Source: Kordia sp965283645
GTDB lineage: Bacteria; Bacteroidota; Bacteroidia; Flavobacteriales; Flavobacteriaceae
Length of the DNA stretch: 64,000 bases
Direction of reading: 5' to 3'
NCBI RefSeq assembly: GCF_965283645.1
Contig: NZ_CBDIPG010000001.1
Location: forward strand, 4,216,001-4,280,000
Part shown: positions 34,672-43,371 of the stretch, piece after piece
Layout: the number at the start of each line of letters is the position of its first letter
How positions within the stretch are numbered: position 1 is the first letter of the stretch
The notes under the pieces: generated by a model
Seen by the model: the letters and a program-made list of their open reading frames with translations, nothing else
The model's database searches: none
Told to the model about the DNA's origin: nothing
Position numbers and translations under genes: made by a program

Positions 34672-35466
34672 ATGAAGCCAAAAATTACACTATTTCTTTT
34701 GTTGTGTTGTTTTGCCTGTGCACTTACCAATGCGCAAGGAAAACTCAATAGAGCCAAAAATGATCTGTCTAACAGTAATTCTAATAGCTCGTCAAGTTCT
34801 ATTAGGAGTTCTGATAACGATTATGACGACAACGCAAGTTACTTCGATGGCGTATTCATTGAACTAGCGTATTACATTAGTTATGGTGTATTGTTTGGCG
34901 ACATGGAATCACGGTATTTTTACACACATCCTTATTCCGATGGTTCGCACGGAGAATATGCGTTTCCTGATGAAAATGTCCCGCTAAAAAGAAGTCAGTT
35001 CATAATTTCTAACACATTCTTTGCAAGTGGAAAACAATTCTATGGAAATGATTTCGAACTAAACTATCGTTTCATGCCATTACTTGGCGTTGAAGCCAAT
35101 CATTTATACTTTTTTGAAAAAGACCCAAAAGTAGAATTAGGCGTCACTTCTTTTATGATAAACTATTATCGCGTTCGCGAAAAACATGTTACAGGTTATT
35201 GGGGAATTGGAGTTTCACATGTCGGAAATGGTGTTGATGAAACAGGTTTTGCCTATCAAGTAGGTGTTGATGTATATCTAAACAAGCCATACAGTTTTGG
35301 AATTTCTTGGAAACAAAGTCTAATCAATGCTTCTTCCGTAGACGAATTCAAAGTGCTTGTACACCGTCATCTAAAACGGTTTTCCATTCATGGAGGTTTC
35401 AATCATTACAAATTGGGAAGCGTCACTATCAACGCTGTAGCATTTGGGTTAAACTATCGTATATAA
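34672..35466 (+). CDS. exported protein, probably an outer-membrane beta-barrel
   Basis: 264 residues with a signal peptide (to about ALTNAQG), a Ser/Asn-rich linker (NSNSNSSSSSIRSSD), then alternating hydrophobic-polar strands with aromatic residues. It ends AFGLNYRI, like a C-terminal barrel strand. No family recognised. It is 55 bases downstream of the lipoprotein gene. Confidence 0.7.
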   Translation: MKPKITLFLLLCCFACALTNAQGKLNRAKNDLSNSNSNSSSSSIRSSDNDYDDNASYFDGVFIELAYYISYGVLFGDMESRYFYTHPYSDGSHGEYAFPDENVPLKRSQFIISNTFFASGKQFYGNDFELNYRFMPLLGVEANHLYFFEKDPKVELGVTSFMINYYRVREKHVTGYWGIGVSHVGNGVDETGFAYQVGVDVYLNKPYSFGISWKQSLINASSVDEFKVLVHRHLKRFSIHGGFNHYKLGSVTINAVAFGLNYRI

Positions 35467-35476
35467 GAAAAAAATT

Positions 35477-35677
35477 TTATTTCTTTCCGCCCAAAAAACT
35501 AACAATCAAGGCAACTAATCCAAGTCCAACAGTAATAAAAGCATTCGTATTATCTTGACTTTCTATTTCAACAATAGCTAAGTCAACAGAAGATTCAGGT
35601 GCTATAATCATATATATACCGTAGCCTACCAAGACAACTCCAACAATTAGCAATACCAATTTTATAGTCTTATTCAT
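35477..35677 (-). CDS. small two-TM membrane protein
   Basis: 66 residues: two hydrophobic helices (about 5-26, IKLVLLIVGVVLVGYGIYMI, and 45-61, AFITVGLGLVALIVSFL) joined by a short acidic loop (VDLAIVEIESQDNTN), ending GGKK. Resembles small DUF-type membrane proteins that are common and uncharacterised in this phylum. Monocistronic, convergent with the barrel gene. Confidence 0.65.
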   Translation of the reverse strand: MNKTIKLVLLIVGVVLVGYGIYMIIAPESSVDLAIVEIESQDNTNAFITVGLGLVALIVSFLGGKK

Positions 35678-35737
35678 AAGTTTGTTTGTTATTAATTAGT
35701 CTTAATGTACCGAAAATAGTTGACAATTAGCAATAAA

Positions 35738-35768
35738 AAAAGCGCATTAAATCATTCAATGCGCTTTT
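35738..35768 (-). terminator. terminator of the acyl-CoA dehydrogenase gene
   Basis: AAAAGCGCATT and AATGCGCTTTT pair around a 9-base loop, with a T-rich tail on the minus strand, 22 bases past the stop at 35791. Confidence 0.85.
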
Positions 35769-35790
35769 CATAAAGTATATATTTTAAAGC

Positions 35791-36933
35791 TTATCCTTTG
35801 ATAACACCTCTTGAAATTACAATTTTCTGAATCTCAGAAGTTCCTTCATAAATCTGTGTAATTTTTGCATCACGCATCAAACGCTCTACATGATATTCTT
35901 TTACGAAACCATTTCCACCGTGAATCTGAACAGCTTCAACTGTATGTTCCATCGCTACTTTAGAAGCAAATAATTTTGCCATAGCGCTTTCCATATCATA
36001 ATTCTCTTTTGCATCTTTTTTGCAAGCGGCTTGCATTACTAAATGACGAGCCGCAGTAATATCGGTATACATATCGGCTAATTTGAAAGCAATTGCTTGG
36101 TGATTGCAAATTTCTGTTCCAAACGCTTTGCGCTCTTTTGAATATTTCAATGCCAATTCATACGCTCCAGAAGCAATTCCTAACGCTTGTGCGGCAATTC
36201 CAATTCGTCCACCAGATAACGTTTTCATTGCAAACTTAAATCCAAATCCATCTTCTCCAATACGATTCTCTTTCGGAACCTTTACATCATTAAACTGTAA
36301 CGTATGTGTGTCGCTTCCGCGAATTCCTAACTTATCTTCTTTTGGTCCAATATCAAAACCTGGCATTCCTTTTTCAACAATAAAAGCGTTGATTCCTCTA
36401 TGTCCTTTTTCTCTATCTGTTTGTGCAATCACTAAATACGTGTCTGCGCGTCCACCACTTGTAATCCAGTTTTTAGTACCATTAATTACATAGTGATCAC
36501 CTTTGTCAATTGCTGTAGTAGTTTGTGAAGTTGCGTCACTTCCAGCTTCTGGTTCACTCAAACAAAACGCACCAACATGTTCTCCTGTTGCTAACTTTGT
36601 TAAATATTTTTGTTTTTGTTCTTCATTTCCGTACGCTTCTAATCCGTAGCATACCAACGAATTGTTTACTGATACAATAACAGAAGCTGAAGCATCAATC
36701 TTAGACAATTCTTCCATAATCAATACATAAGAAATAGTATCCATTCCACTTCCTCCGTATTTTGGATCAACCATAATACCCATAAAGCCAAGTTCTCCCA
36801 TTTTGTGAACCAACTCTTGTGGAAATTCTTGTTTATTGTCACGTTCTATAACACCAGGAAGCAACTCTGTTCTTGCGAAATCGCGAGCCGCATCTCTTAT
36901 CATGATGTGTTCCTCTGTAAGATTAAAATCCAT
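35791..36933 (-). CDS. acyl-CoA dehydrogenase
   Basis: 380 residues from MDFNLTEEHIMIRDAARDFA; a longer frame to 36975 is discarded because it would include the promoter. Full-length FAD flavoprotein of fatty-acid or branched-chain acyl-CoA beta-oxidation. The FAD and acyl-CoA motif AFCLSEPEAGSDA is near 125, and the catalytic Glu lies in ITQIYEGTSEIQK near the C-terminus, the position used by short/medium-chain enzymes. Single gene with its own promoter and terminator. Substrate chain length cannot be read from sequence alone. Confidence 0.95.
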   Translation of the reverse strand: MDFNLTEEHIMIRDAARDFARTELLPGVIERDNKQEFPQELVHKMGELGFMGIMVDPKYGGSGMDTISYVLIMEELSKIDASASVIVSVNNSLVCYGLEAYGNEEQKQKYLTKLATGEHVGAFCLSEPEAGSDATSQTTTAIDKGDHYVINGTKNWITSGGRADTYLVIAQTDREKGHRGINAFIVEKGMPGFDIGPKEDKLGIRGSDTHTLQFNDVKVPKENRIGEDGFGFKFAMKTLSGGRIGIAAQALGIASGAYELALKYSKERKAFGTEICNHQAIAFKLADMYTDITAARHLVMQAACKKDAKENYDMESAMAKLFASKVAMEHTVEAVQIHGGNGFVKEYHVERLMRDAKITQIYEGTSEIQKIVISRGVIKG

Positions 36934-36972
36934 AACTATATATTGTATTAATAAATTTTTAAAAAAGTCGCA

Positions 36973-37003
36973 CAAAGATAATTCTAAAATAGCAGATTTT
37001 CAA
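36973..37003 (-). promoter_or_regulatory. promoter of the acyl-CoA dehydrogenase gene
   Basis: On the minus strand TTG (37003-37001) and TATCTTTG (36980-36973) fit the Bacteroidota TTG-N(20)-TAnnTTTG consensus. Transcription would begin about 33 bases before the chosen ATG, which supports that start over the longer frame. Confidence 0.7.
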
Positions 37004-37107
37004 TAATAAGCGCGTTTTTCTGAGAATTCTTAATTTTGCTTGGGTGAAACTCTAAATGTTATCTTAAAAATGAAATCAAAATGACAAAATTTGAATAATT
37101 TTGTAAA

Positions 37108-38169
37108 ATGATTTCATACAACGTGATTGGTGTAATGTCAGGAACTTCGCTTGACGGAATTGACTTAGCCTACATACATTTCGAAAAAAATGAAAGTTGG
37201 ACATTTTCCATTCTAAATGCAACTACGGTTTCATATACCAAAGAAATGGAAAATGAACTTCGAGAAGCCATTCTGTACGAAAAAGAAAAACTAGCCGAAT
37301 TTGATACAATCTATACAAAACATTTGGCTTCAGTAATTAAATCCTTCATAAAAAAACACCAAATTACAGCAATTGATGCAGTTTGTTCACACGGACACAC
37401 CATATTACATCAACCAGAAAATGGAATTACCTATCAAATTGGAAATCAAGAAAAACTAGCCGAAATAATGCAGCAAAAAGTAGTCTGTGACTTTAGAGTA
37501 CAAGATGTTGAGCTTGGCGGACAAGGCGCGCCATTAGTGCCAATTGGCGACGAATTGTTGTTTTCTGAATATGATTACTGTTTAAATTTGGGCGGATTCG
37601 CTAACGTATCATTTCATAAAGAAGGAAAACGAGTTGCATACGATATTTGTCCTGTAAATATTGTATTAAATACATATGCAAAGCAATTAGGATTTGAGTA
37701 TGACGATAAAGGAAAACTTGCAAAATCAGGCGAATATTTGATGAGTTTGGGTGCTGAATTAAACAATTTACCTTTTTACAAACAACAACCGCCAAAATCG
37801 TTAGGACTCGAATGGGTTCAAGAAGAAATATTTCCAAAATTAGAAGCTTTCAAACGAAAAGAGAGCGACATTTTGCGTACATTCACAGAGCACATTGCAC
37901 AACAAATTGCTAAAAGTTTTCAAATAAGATCCAAAATCTTAGTTACTGGCGGCGGCGCGTACAATGATTATTTGTTAGCACGAATTAAATTCTACAAAGA
38001 AGTACATCTTGTAAAACCAAATGCTGAACTCATTGAATATAAGGAAGCTATTATTTTTGGATTTTTAGGAATATTACGCTTGCGCGATGAGGTAAATTGT
38101 CTAAAAAGTGTCACTGGCGCTACTAAAAACCATAGTTCAGGAAAAGTCTATGATTTTAAAGTAAATTAA
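37108..38169 (+). CDS. anmK: anhydro-N-acetylmuramic acid kinase
   Basis: 353 residues with the hallmark start GVMSGTSLDGIDLAYIHF, DFRVQDVELGGQGAPLVPIG near 130, the nucleotide-binding NLGGFANVSF and the late TGGGAYNDYLLARI. AnmK phosphorylates and opens 1,6-anhydro-MurNAc released during cell-wall turnover, feeding it back to MurNAc-6-phosphate. Full length. The neighbours are unrelated; it lies divergent from the acyl-CoA dehydrogenase. Confidence 0.96.
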   Translation: MISYNVIGVMSGTSLDGIDLAYIHFEKNESWTFSILNATTVSYTKEMENELREAILYEKEKLAEFDTIYTKHLASVIKSFIKKHQITAIDAVCSHGHTILHQPENGITYQIGNQEKLAEIMQQKVVCDFRVQDVELGGQGAPLVPIGDELLFSEYDYCLNLGGFANVSFHKEGKRVAYDICPVNIVLNTYAKQLGFEYDDKGKLAKSGEYLMSLGAELNNLPFYKQQPPKSLGLEWVQEEIFPKLEAFKRKESDILRTFTEHIAQQIAKSFQIRSKILVTGGGAYNDYLLARIKFYKEVHLVKPNAELIEYKEAIIFGFLGILRLRDEVNCLKSVTGATKNHSSGKVYDFKVN

Positions 38170-38191
38170 CCTAAAAGATGTTAACAATTTT

Positions 38192-38199
38192 TATATTTG
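38192..38199 (+). promoter_or_regulatory. putative -7 element before the Glu/Leu-type dehydrogenase
   Basis: TATATTTG matches TAnnTTTG about 40 bases before the TTG start at 38240. No clear -33 TTTG is seen at the expected distance, so this is only moderately supported. Confidence 0.4.
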
Positions 38200-38239
38200 T
38201 CTGAATAGAAACAACATGCCAATAAAACCCAATATTTAA

Positions 38240-39466
38240 TTGAAAGAACTACTCAAAATATACGAAAATAAAGCACCTGAAATAGTATTTAACTGGAAAG
38301 ATGCTGAAACTGATGCAGAAGGATGGACAGTAATTAATTCACTTCGTGGTGGAGCCGCTGGTGGCGGAACAAGAATGCGAAAAGGTCTTGATATGAATGA
38401 AGTACTTTCGTTAGCAAAAACGATGGAAGTAAAATTTACAGTCTCAGGTCCAGCAATTGGAGGGGCAAAATCTGGAATCAACTTCGATCCGAGAGATCCA
38501 AGAAAAAACGGCGTTTTAAAACGTTGGTACAAAGCAGTTGCGCCATTATTGAAAAGTTACTACGGAACTGGTGGCGATTTAAATGTAGATGAAATTCATG
38601 AAGTAATTCCAATTACGGAAGATAGCGGCGTTTGGCATCCGCAAGAAGGTGTATTTAATGGACACTTTAAGCCAACGGAAGCTGATAAAATCAACAGAAT
38701 TGGACAATTGCGTTTGGGCGTTATCAAAGTAATAGAAAGTTCTGAATACTCACCAGATGTGTCTCGAAAATATACAGTTGCAGACATGATAACAGGATTT
38801 GGAGTTGCTGAAGCCGCACGCCATTTCTATGATATTTACGGAGGTTCTATTGAAGGAAAACGTGCCATTGTGCAAGGTTTTGGAAATGTTGGAGCCGCTG
38901 CTGCATATTACTTAGCGCAAATGGGCGCAAAAGTAGTAGGAATCATTGATAGAGTTGGTGGAGTCATCAAAGAAGAAGGATTTTCATACGAAGAAATAAA
39001 AGAATACTTTTTGCAAAAAGATGGAAACACATTGGTGGCAGACAATATGATTTCATTTGAAGAAATGAATGAACGTATTTGGGAATTGCCAACGGAAATA
39101 TTTGCGCCATGTGCTGCGTCACGCTTGATTACAAAAGATCAAATAGACAAAATGATTGATACAGGTTTGGAAGTCATTACCTGTGGAGCTAACGTACCAT
39201 TTGCCGACAAAGAAATCTTTTTTGGACCAATTATGGAACATACAGATCAAAAAGTAAGCTTGATTCCTGATTTTATCTCAAACTGTGGAATGGCACGCGT
39301 ATTTGCATATTTCATGGAAAGAAGAGTGCAAATGACGGATGAAGCTATCTTTGAAGATACATCTAAAATTATCAAAAAAGCATTACAAAATACATTCAAA
39401 CGAAACGCTTCAAAAGTAGATGTTAGTAAAACCGCTTTTGAAATCGCATTAAAAGAATTAGTATAA
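38240..39466 (+). CDS. Glu/Leu/Phe/Val dehydrogenase family protein
   Basis: 408 residues using a TTG start (KELLKIYENKAPEIVFNWKD). The N-terminal dehydrogenase domain has the Gly-rich and Lys-containing GGAKSGINFDPRDP. The Rossmann NAD(P) motif VQGFGNVGAAAAYYL is near 215. Such enzymes oxidatively deaminate glutamate or branched-chain or aromatic amino acids to 2-oxo acids. Choice between glutamate and leucine type cannot be made by eye. It is followed 22 bases later by the NhaD gene on the same strand. Confidence 0.92.
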   Translation: MKELLKIYENKAPEIVFNWKDAETDAEGWTVINSLRGGAAGGGTRMRKGLDMNEVLSLAKTMEVKFTVSGPAIGGAKSGINFDPRDPRKNGVLKRWYKAVAPLLKSYYGTGGDLNVDEIHEVIPITEDSGVWHPQEGVFNGHFKPTEADKINRIGQLRLGVIKVIESSEYSPDVSRKYTVADMITGFGVAEAARHFYDIYGGSIEGKRAIVQGFGNVGAAAAYYLAQMGAKVVGIIDRVGGVIKEEGFSYEEIKEYFLQKDGNTLVADNMISFEEMNERIWELPTEIFAPCAASRLITKDQIDKMIDTGLEVITCGANVPFADKEIFFGPIMEHTDQKVSLIPDFISNCGMARVFAYFMERRVQMTDEAIFEDTSKIIKKALQNTFKRNASKVDVSKTAFEIALKELV

Positions 39467-39488
39467 TTACAACTTATAAAAACTACAA

Positions 39489-40913
39489 ATGGAATCAGCA
39501 ATCATAGCCATATTCGTCATAGGATATTTAGCCATAACCTTAGAACACAACTTAAAAATTGATAAGCTTATTCCAGCATTAGCCATGATGGCCATATGTT
39601 GGGCACTTGTCGCTTTCGGAATTGAAGACTTTCAAAACTGGTTCGATTCAGGCGCACATTCACTAGTCGAAAACTTTGGGAGCATGCCAAGCGAAGAAAA
39701 GATGCACATTATGGAAGAATCCCTACTGCATCATCTTGGTAAAACCGCTGAAATACTCGTATTCTTACTTGGGGCAATGACCATTGTGGAAATAATTGAC
39801 TATTTCGACGGATTTGCAACAATTAAAGACTTTATCAAAACACGAAGTAAAGTACGTGTACTTTGGATTTTTTCTTTTTTGGCATTCGTTTTATCCGCTA
39901 TTATTGATAACCTAACAGCTACCATTGTATTAATTTCTATTCTTCAAAAAATTATTAGTGATAGAAATACTCGAATTTGGTATGTAGGTTTAATCATTAT
40001 CGCAGCAAATGCAGGTGGAGCTTGGTCGCCAATTGGAGATGTTACAACTACGATGTTATGGATTGGAAACAAAGTATCTACAGGTAAACTTATTGGTTAC
40101 TTGTTTATTCCATCATTGTTATGTATGATAGTTCCAACACTTATTGCCTCTTTCTTAGAGCCATTTAAAGGAAATCTGCCAGATGAAGACGCTAAAAGTG
40201 ATAAAAAATCACATCGTTTTGGACCAACAATGTTATACTTAGGGTTGTCTGCTATTATTTTTGTACCAATATTTAAAGTAGTAACACATTTACCACCATA
40301 TGTAGGAATGATGTTGTCATTAGCAGTTGTAGCCATCTTTGCAGAATTATACAGTAACACAAAATTCAGCATGTCGTCAGTAGCGGCAAATGAAGGATAT
40401 GATCATGAAGGTGCTCAAGCAGATGCAGCATTATCAGCACATCACAGTCCAGTGCATCATTCATTATCAAAAATTGAATTGCCAAGTATATTATTCTTTT
40501 TAGGAATATTAATGGCTGTTGCGGCGTTAGAATCATTAGGATTACTTTTCGGATTTGCTGATTGGCTAAAAATGGCAACACCACAAATGGGAACTGAAAT
40601 GACAGCAGATGGTGTTTCTGACTTGGTGGTTATGTTGCTCGGCGTTGGATCGGCAGTAATTGACAACGTACCTTTAGTAGCGGCGAGTTTAGGAATGTTT
40701 ACAGAACCTTTAGATCATGAATTATGGCACTTTATTGCTTTTGCAGCAGGAACAGGAGGAAGTATGTTAATCATTGGTTCAGCGGCAGGAGTTGTAGCTA
40801 TGGGAATGGAGAAAATTGATTTCTTTTGGTATCTCAAAAAAATATCTTGGTTAGCTTTAGCAGGGTTCTTAGTAGGTTCAATATCATTTATGATTATGCG
40901 AACCTTATTTTAA
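39489..40913 (+). CDS. nhaD: NhaD-type Na+/H+ antiporter
   Basis: 474 residues, about a dozen membrane helices, ion-transporter superfamily. Typical features are FVLSAIIDNLTATIVLISIL, ANAGGAWSPIGDVTTTMLWI and the late GVGSAVIDNVPLVAASLGMF and GTGGSMLIIGSAAGVVAMG. A His-rich insert (about 305-325, HHSPVHH) lies in a loop. Exports sodium in exchange for protons, fitting a marine organism. Full length; 22 bases after the dehydrogenase gene. Confidence 0.93.
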   Translation: MESAIIAIFVIGYLAITLEHNLKIDKLIPALAMMAICWALVAFGIEDFQNWFDSGAHSLVENFGSMPSEEKMHIMEESLLHHLGKTAEILVFLLGAMTIVEIIDYFDGFATIKDFIKTRSKVRVLWIFSFLAFVLSAIIDNLTATIVLISILQKIISDRNTRIWYVGLIIIAANAGGAWSPIGDVTTTMLWIGNKVSTGKLIGYLFIPSLLCMIVPTLIASFLEPFKGNLPDEDAKSDKKSHRFGPTMLYLGLSAIIFVPIFKVVTHLPPYVGMMLSLAVVAIFAELYSNTKFSMSSVAANEGYDHEGAQADAALSAHHSPVHHSLSKIELPSILFFLGILMAVAALESLGLLFGFADWLKMATPQMGTEMTADGVSDLVVMLLGVGSAVIDNVPLVAASLGMFTEPLDHELWHFIAFAAGTGGSMLIIGSAAGVVAMGMEKIDFFWYLKKISWLALAGFLVGSISFMIMRTLF

Positions 40914-40966
40914 AGTATACTTAATTAAAAAAAACAACGTTATCATAGTTTAAATCAAGAATATAT

Positions 40967-41674
40967 ATGTTCCTATTACAAACAACCAAAAAAGCAAAAC
41001 AAGCTGCCGATGCAGTAGAAAATCTATTAGAAGATCAAGAACAAACACTTTCTATTTATGAAATGGTCGTCGATGGAGGAATTGGAAGTATTATCATAAT
41101 AAGTGTCCTTTTCGTTTTATTAGCTGTTGCTTTATATATTTATTTCGAACGTTTATTCGCTATAAAATCAGCTTCTAAGATTGATAAAAACTTCATGAAT
41201 CAAATTAGAGATAATGTGTCTAGTGGAAAATTAGATGCCGCAAAAATGTTATGTACACAAACAGATTCTCCCGTAGCGCGTTTAACGGAAAAAGGAATTT
41301 CACGTATAGGGAAACCTTTGGAAGACATTAACAAAGCAATTGAAAATGCAGGTACGTTAGAAGTGTACAAGCTAGAGAAAAACGTAAGCATTTTAGCAAC
41401 AGTTGCTGGAGCTGCACCAATGATCGGTTTCTTAGGAACCGTAATTGGTATGATTTTGGCATTCCATGAAATGGCAACAAGTGGCGGTCAAGCCGAAATG
41501 GGCTCGCTAGCAGGCGGTATTTATACTGCCATGACAACAACAGTTGCTGGTTTAATTGTGGGAATTATTGCGTATATTGGATACAATCACTTAGTTGTAA
41601 AAACGGATAAAGTGGTGCATCAAATGGAAGCAAATGCAGTTGATTTCTTAGATTTATTAAACGAACCTGTATAA
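40967..41674 (+). CDS. exbB: MotA/TolQ/ExbB-family proton channel protein
   Basis: 235 residues with three membrane helices (about 35-58, 140-162 and 185-208). The conserved ExbB/TolQ segment LATVAGAAPMIGFLGTVIGM is followed by FHEMA and GGIYTAMTTTVAGLIVGIIA. It forms the proton channel of an ExbBD-TonB energy complex with the three genes downstream, which start 10, 10 and about 17 bases after one another's ends or overlap. In this phylum such sets power TonB-dependent uptake at the outer membrane. Confidence 0.93.
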   Translation: MFLLQTTKKAKQAADAVENLLEDQEQTLSIYEMVVDGGIGSIIIISVLFVLLAVALYIYFERLFAIKSASKIDKNFMNQIRDNVSSGKLDAAKMLCTQTDSPVARLTEKGISRIGKPLEDINKAIENAGTLEVYKLEKNVSILATVAGAAPMIGFLGTVIGMILAFHEMATSGGQAEMGSLAGGIYTAMTTTVAGLIVGIIAYIGYNHLVVKTDKVVHQMEANAVDFLDLLNEPV

Positions 41675-41684
41675 TTCATATCAT

Positions 41685-42071
41685 ATGAGATTAAAAGGTA
41701 GAAATAAAGTAAGTCCAGAATTCAGTATGTCGTCCATGACGGATATTGTATTCTTACTATTGGTATTTTTCATGTTAACAGCAAATTCGCCAAACGCATT
41801 AGATTTACTCTTGCCAAAAGCAAAAGGAAAATCAACGAATACGCAAAATGTAGCGGTTAGTATCAAGAAAAACCTTGAAGTATATATAGATTCTGATAGA
41901 GTAAGAGCAGGAGAAATAGAAGCAAAGCTAAAAGTAAAATTAAGAGGACAAGAGGAGCCTACTGTTATTTTACGTGTAGAAGAAGGTGTTCCTATTGAAA
42001 ATGCTGTCAATGTAATGGATATTGCAAATAGAAATAAATATAAAATCATTCTAGCGGTTCGCCCTAAATAA
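41685..42071 (+). CDS. exbD: ExbD/TolR-family protein
   Basis: 128 residues with one membrane helix carrying the essential Asp20 (SSMTDIVFLLLVFFMLTA) and a periplasmic domain ending IANRNKYKIILAVRPK. Asp20 is the proton-relay residue. It overlaps the start of a degenerate paralogue by one base. Confidence 0.93.
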   Translation: MRLKGRNKVSPEFSMSSMTDIVFLLLVFFMLTANSPNALDLLLPKAKGKSTNTQNVAVSIKKNLEVYIDSDRVRAGEIEAKLKVKLRGQEEPTVILRVEEGVPIENAVNVMDIANRNKYKIILAVRPK

Positions 42072-42448
42072 TGGGGTTGCTTGAAACGAAGAATAAAAAA
42101 TTTAACATGCCATTCGTTTTTATTGCGGGTGTATTATTTCTAATAGCATTAACATACTTTGCGAAGTATATAGAAGATTTGTCAGCAGAAACGAACGATT
42201 CAGAAACGGTAAAAAGTGAAAAAACAGTTTCAATTCGATTTACAAAAAATAAAAATATATATCTTGATTCGTTACAAATAGAAGTAACAGCGTTAGAAGA
42301 AAAATTAAAAATACAATTCGACGGATATGCAAATCCAACAATTCTACTTCAAGTAGAAAAAGGAGTTCCTGTAAGTGAAACAGTGACTATTATGGAGATT
42401 GCAAGCAAAAATGAATACAAAGTTATTTTAGGAGTACGACCAAAATAA
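42071..42448 (+). CDS. degenerate ExbD paralogue without the membrane aspartate
   Basis: 125 residues. The periplasmic part (about 48-125) is clearly a copy of the preceding ExbD: compare VEKGVPVSETVTIMEIASKN here with VEEGVPIENAVNVMDIANRN there, both ending in a GVRPK or AVRPK tail. The membrane helix is different (MPFVFIAGVLFLIALTYFAK) and has no Asp, so it cannot relay protons. It may assemble with the complete ExbD as a structural subunit. Overlap of one base with exbD. Confidence 0.85.
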   Translation: MGLLETKNKKFNMPFVFIAGVLFLIALTYFAKYIEDLSAETNDSETVKSEKTVSIRFTKNKNIYLDSLQIEVTALEEKLKIQFDGYANPTILLQVEKGVPVSETVTIMEIASKNEYKVILGVRPK

Positions 42449-42455
42449 AAAGATT

Positions 42456-43355
42456 ATGTCAATACTAAATACAGAACACAAACGAAAATCAGCTACAATT
42501 ACGACAGTATTAATGATTTTGTTGTTAATACTCATGTTCCTTTTTGGGATGCGCTATTTAGATCCACCTGAAGAAAGTGGTATTGCCGTAAATTTTGGTA
42601 CAACAGAAACTGGAAGCGGTAATGTGCAACCTACAGAAGCTTTAAAACCAGATGCAGCTCCAACACAGCCAGAAGAAGAAGTTGAAGAGCCACAAGAAAC
42701 GGAAGCTGTTACAGAAGAGCAACCAGAAACAACTACCGAAGCTGCAACGGAAGAAGTAGTAACGCAAGATTCCGAAGAATCAATCGCGATAAAAAAAGCA
42801 GAAGAAGCAAAACGTAAAGCAGATGAAGCTGAAAAAGCGGCAAAAGCAAAAGCAGACCGAGTTGCAAAAGAAAAACGTGAAGCAGAAGAAAAACTGCAAA
42901 AAGAACGTGATGCCAAAAAAGCGGCGTTAGATGCAATGATGGATGGCGTAAAAAATTCTGATGGAAAAGCGGATGGCGGAGAAGGTGATGATAATGAAAA
43001 AGGCGACAAAGGAAATCCTGATGGCGATCCATATGCAACAAGTTACTACGGACAACCAGGTTCTGGAAATGGTGGAACAGGTGGTTTTGGATTGAACGGA
43101 AGAAGCAAAGTAAGTGGTGGAAATGTAGATGAGCAAGACTGTAATGAAGCAGGAAGAGTTGTTGTGAAAATAACAGTTGATCGTAATGGAAAAGTAATTG
43201 ATGCGGTTGCGGGAGCCAAAGGAACTACAAATAACGCAGCATGCTTGCTAAAACCTGCTGAAAAAGCTGCTTATGAATATCGTTGGAATAAAGATGCGAA
43301 AGCACCAGCAACTCAAGTCGGTTTCATCGTTGTAAACTTCAAGTTGGGGCAATAA
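42456..43355 (+). CDS. TonB-like energy transducer
   Basis: 299 residues: an N-terminal membrane anchor (about 15-32, TTVLMILLLILMFLFGMRY), a long Pro/Glu-rich then Lys/Ala/Glu-rich helical spacer (about 55-165), a Gly-rich linker and a C-terminal TonB-like domain (about 215-299; RVVVKITVDRNGKVIDAVAG and PAEKAAYEYRWNKD). Last of four genes in the ExbB-ExbD set. The partner TonB-dependent receptors are not in this window. Confidence 0.88.
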   Translation: MSILNTEHKRKSATITTVLMILLLILMFLFGMRYLDPPEESGIAVNFGTTETGSGNVQPTEALKPDAAPTQPEEEVEEPQETEAVTEEQPETTTEAATEEVVTQDSEESIAIKKAEEAKRKADEAEKAAKAKADRVAKEKREAEEKLQKERDAKKAALDAMMDGVKNSDGKADGGEGDDNEKGDKGNPDGDPYATSYYGQPGSGNGGTGGFGLNGRSKVSGGNVDEQDCNEAGRVVVKITVDRNGKVIDAVAGAKGTTNNAACLLKPAEKAAYEYRWNKDAKAPATQVGFIVVNFKLGQ

Positions 43356-43371
43356 TTTCTTGAAAAATAGC

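Noticed and set aside
42554..43041. Ser- and Leu-rich minus-strand frames opposite the TonB gene
   Set aside because: Antisense shadows caused by the Lys/Glu/Ala-rich spacer; no family features.
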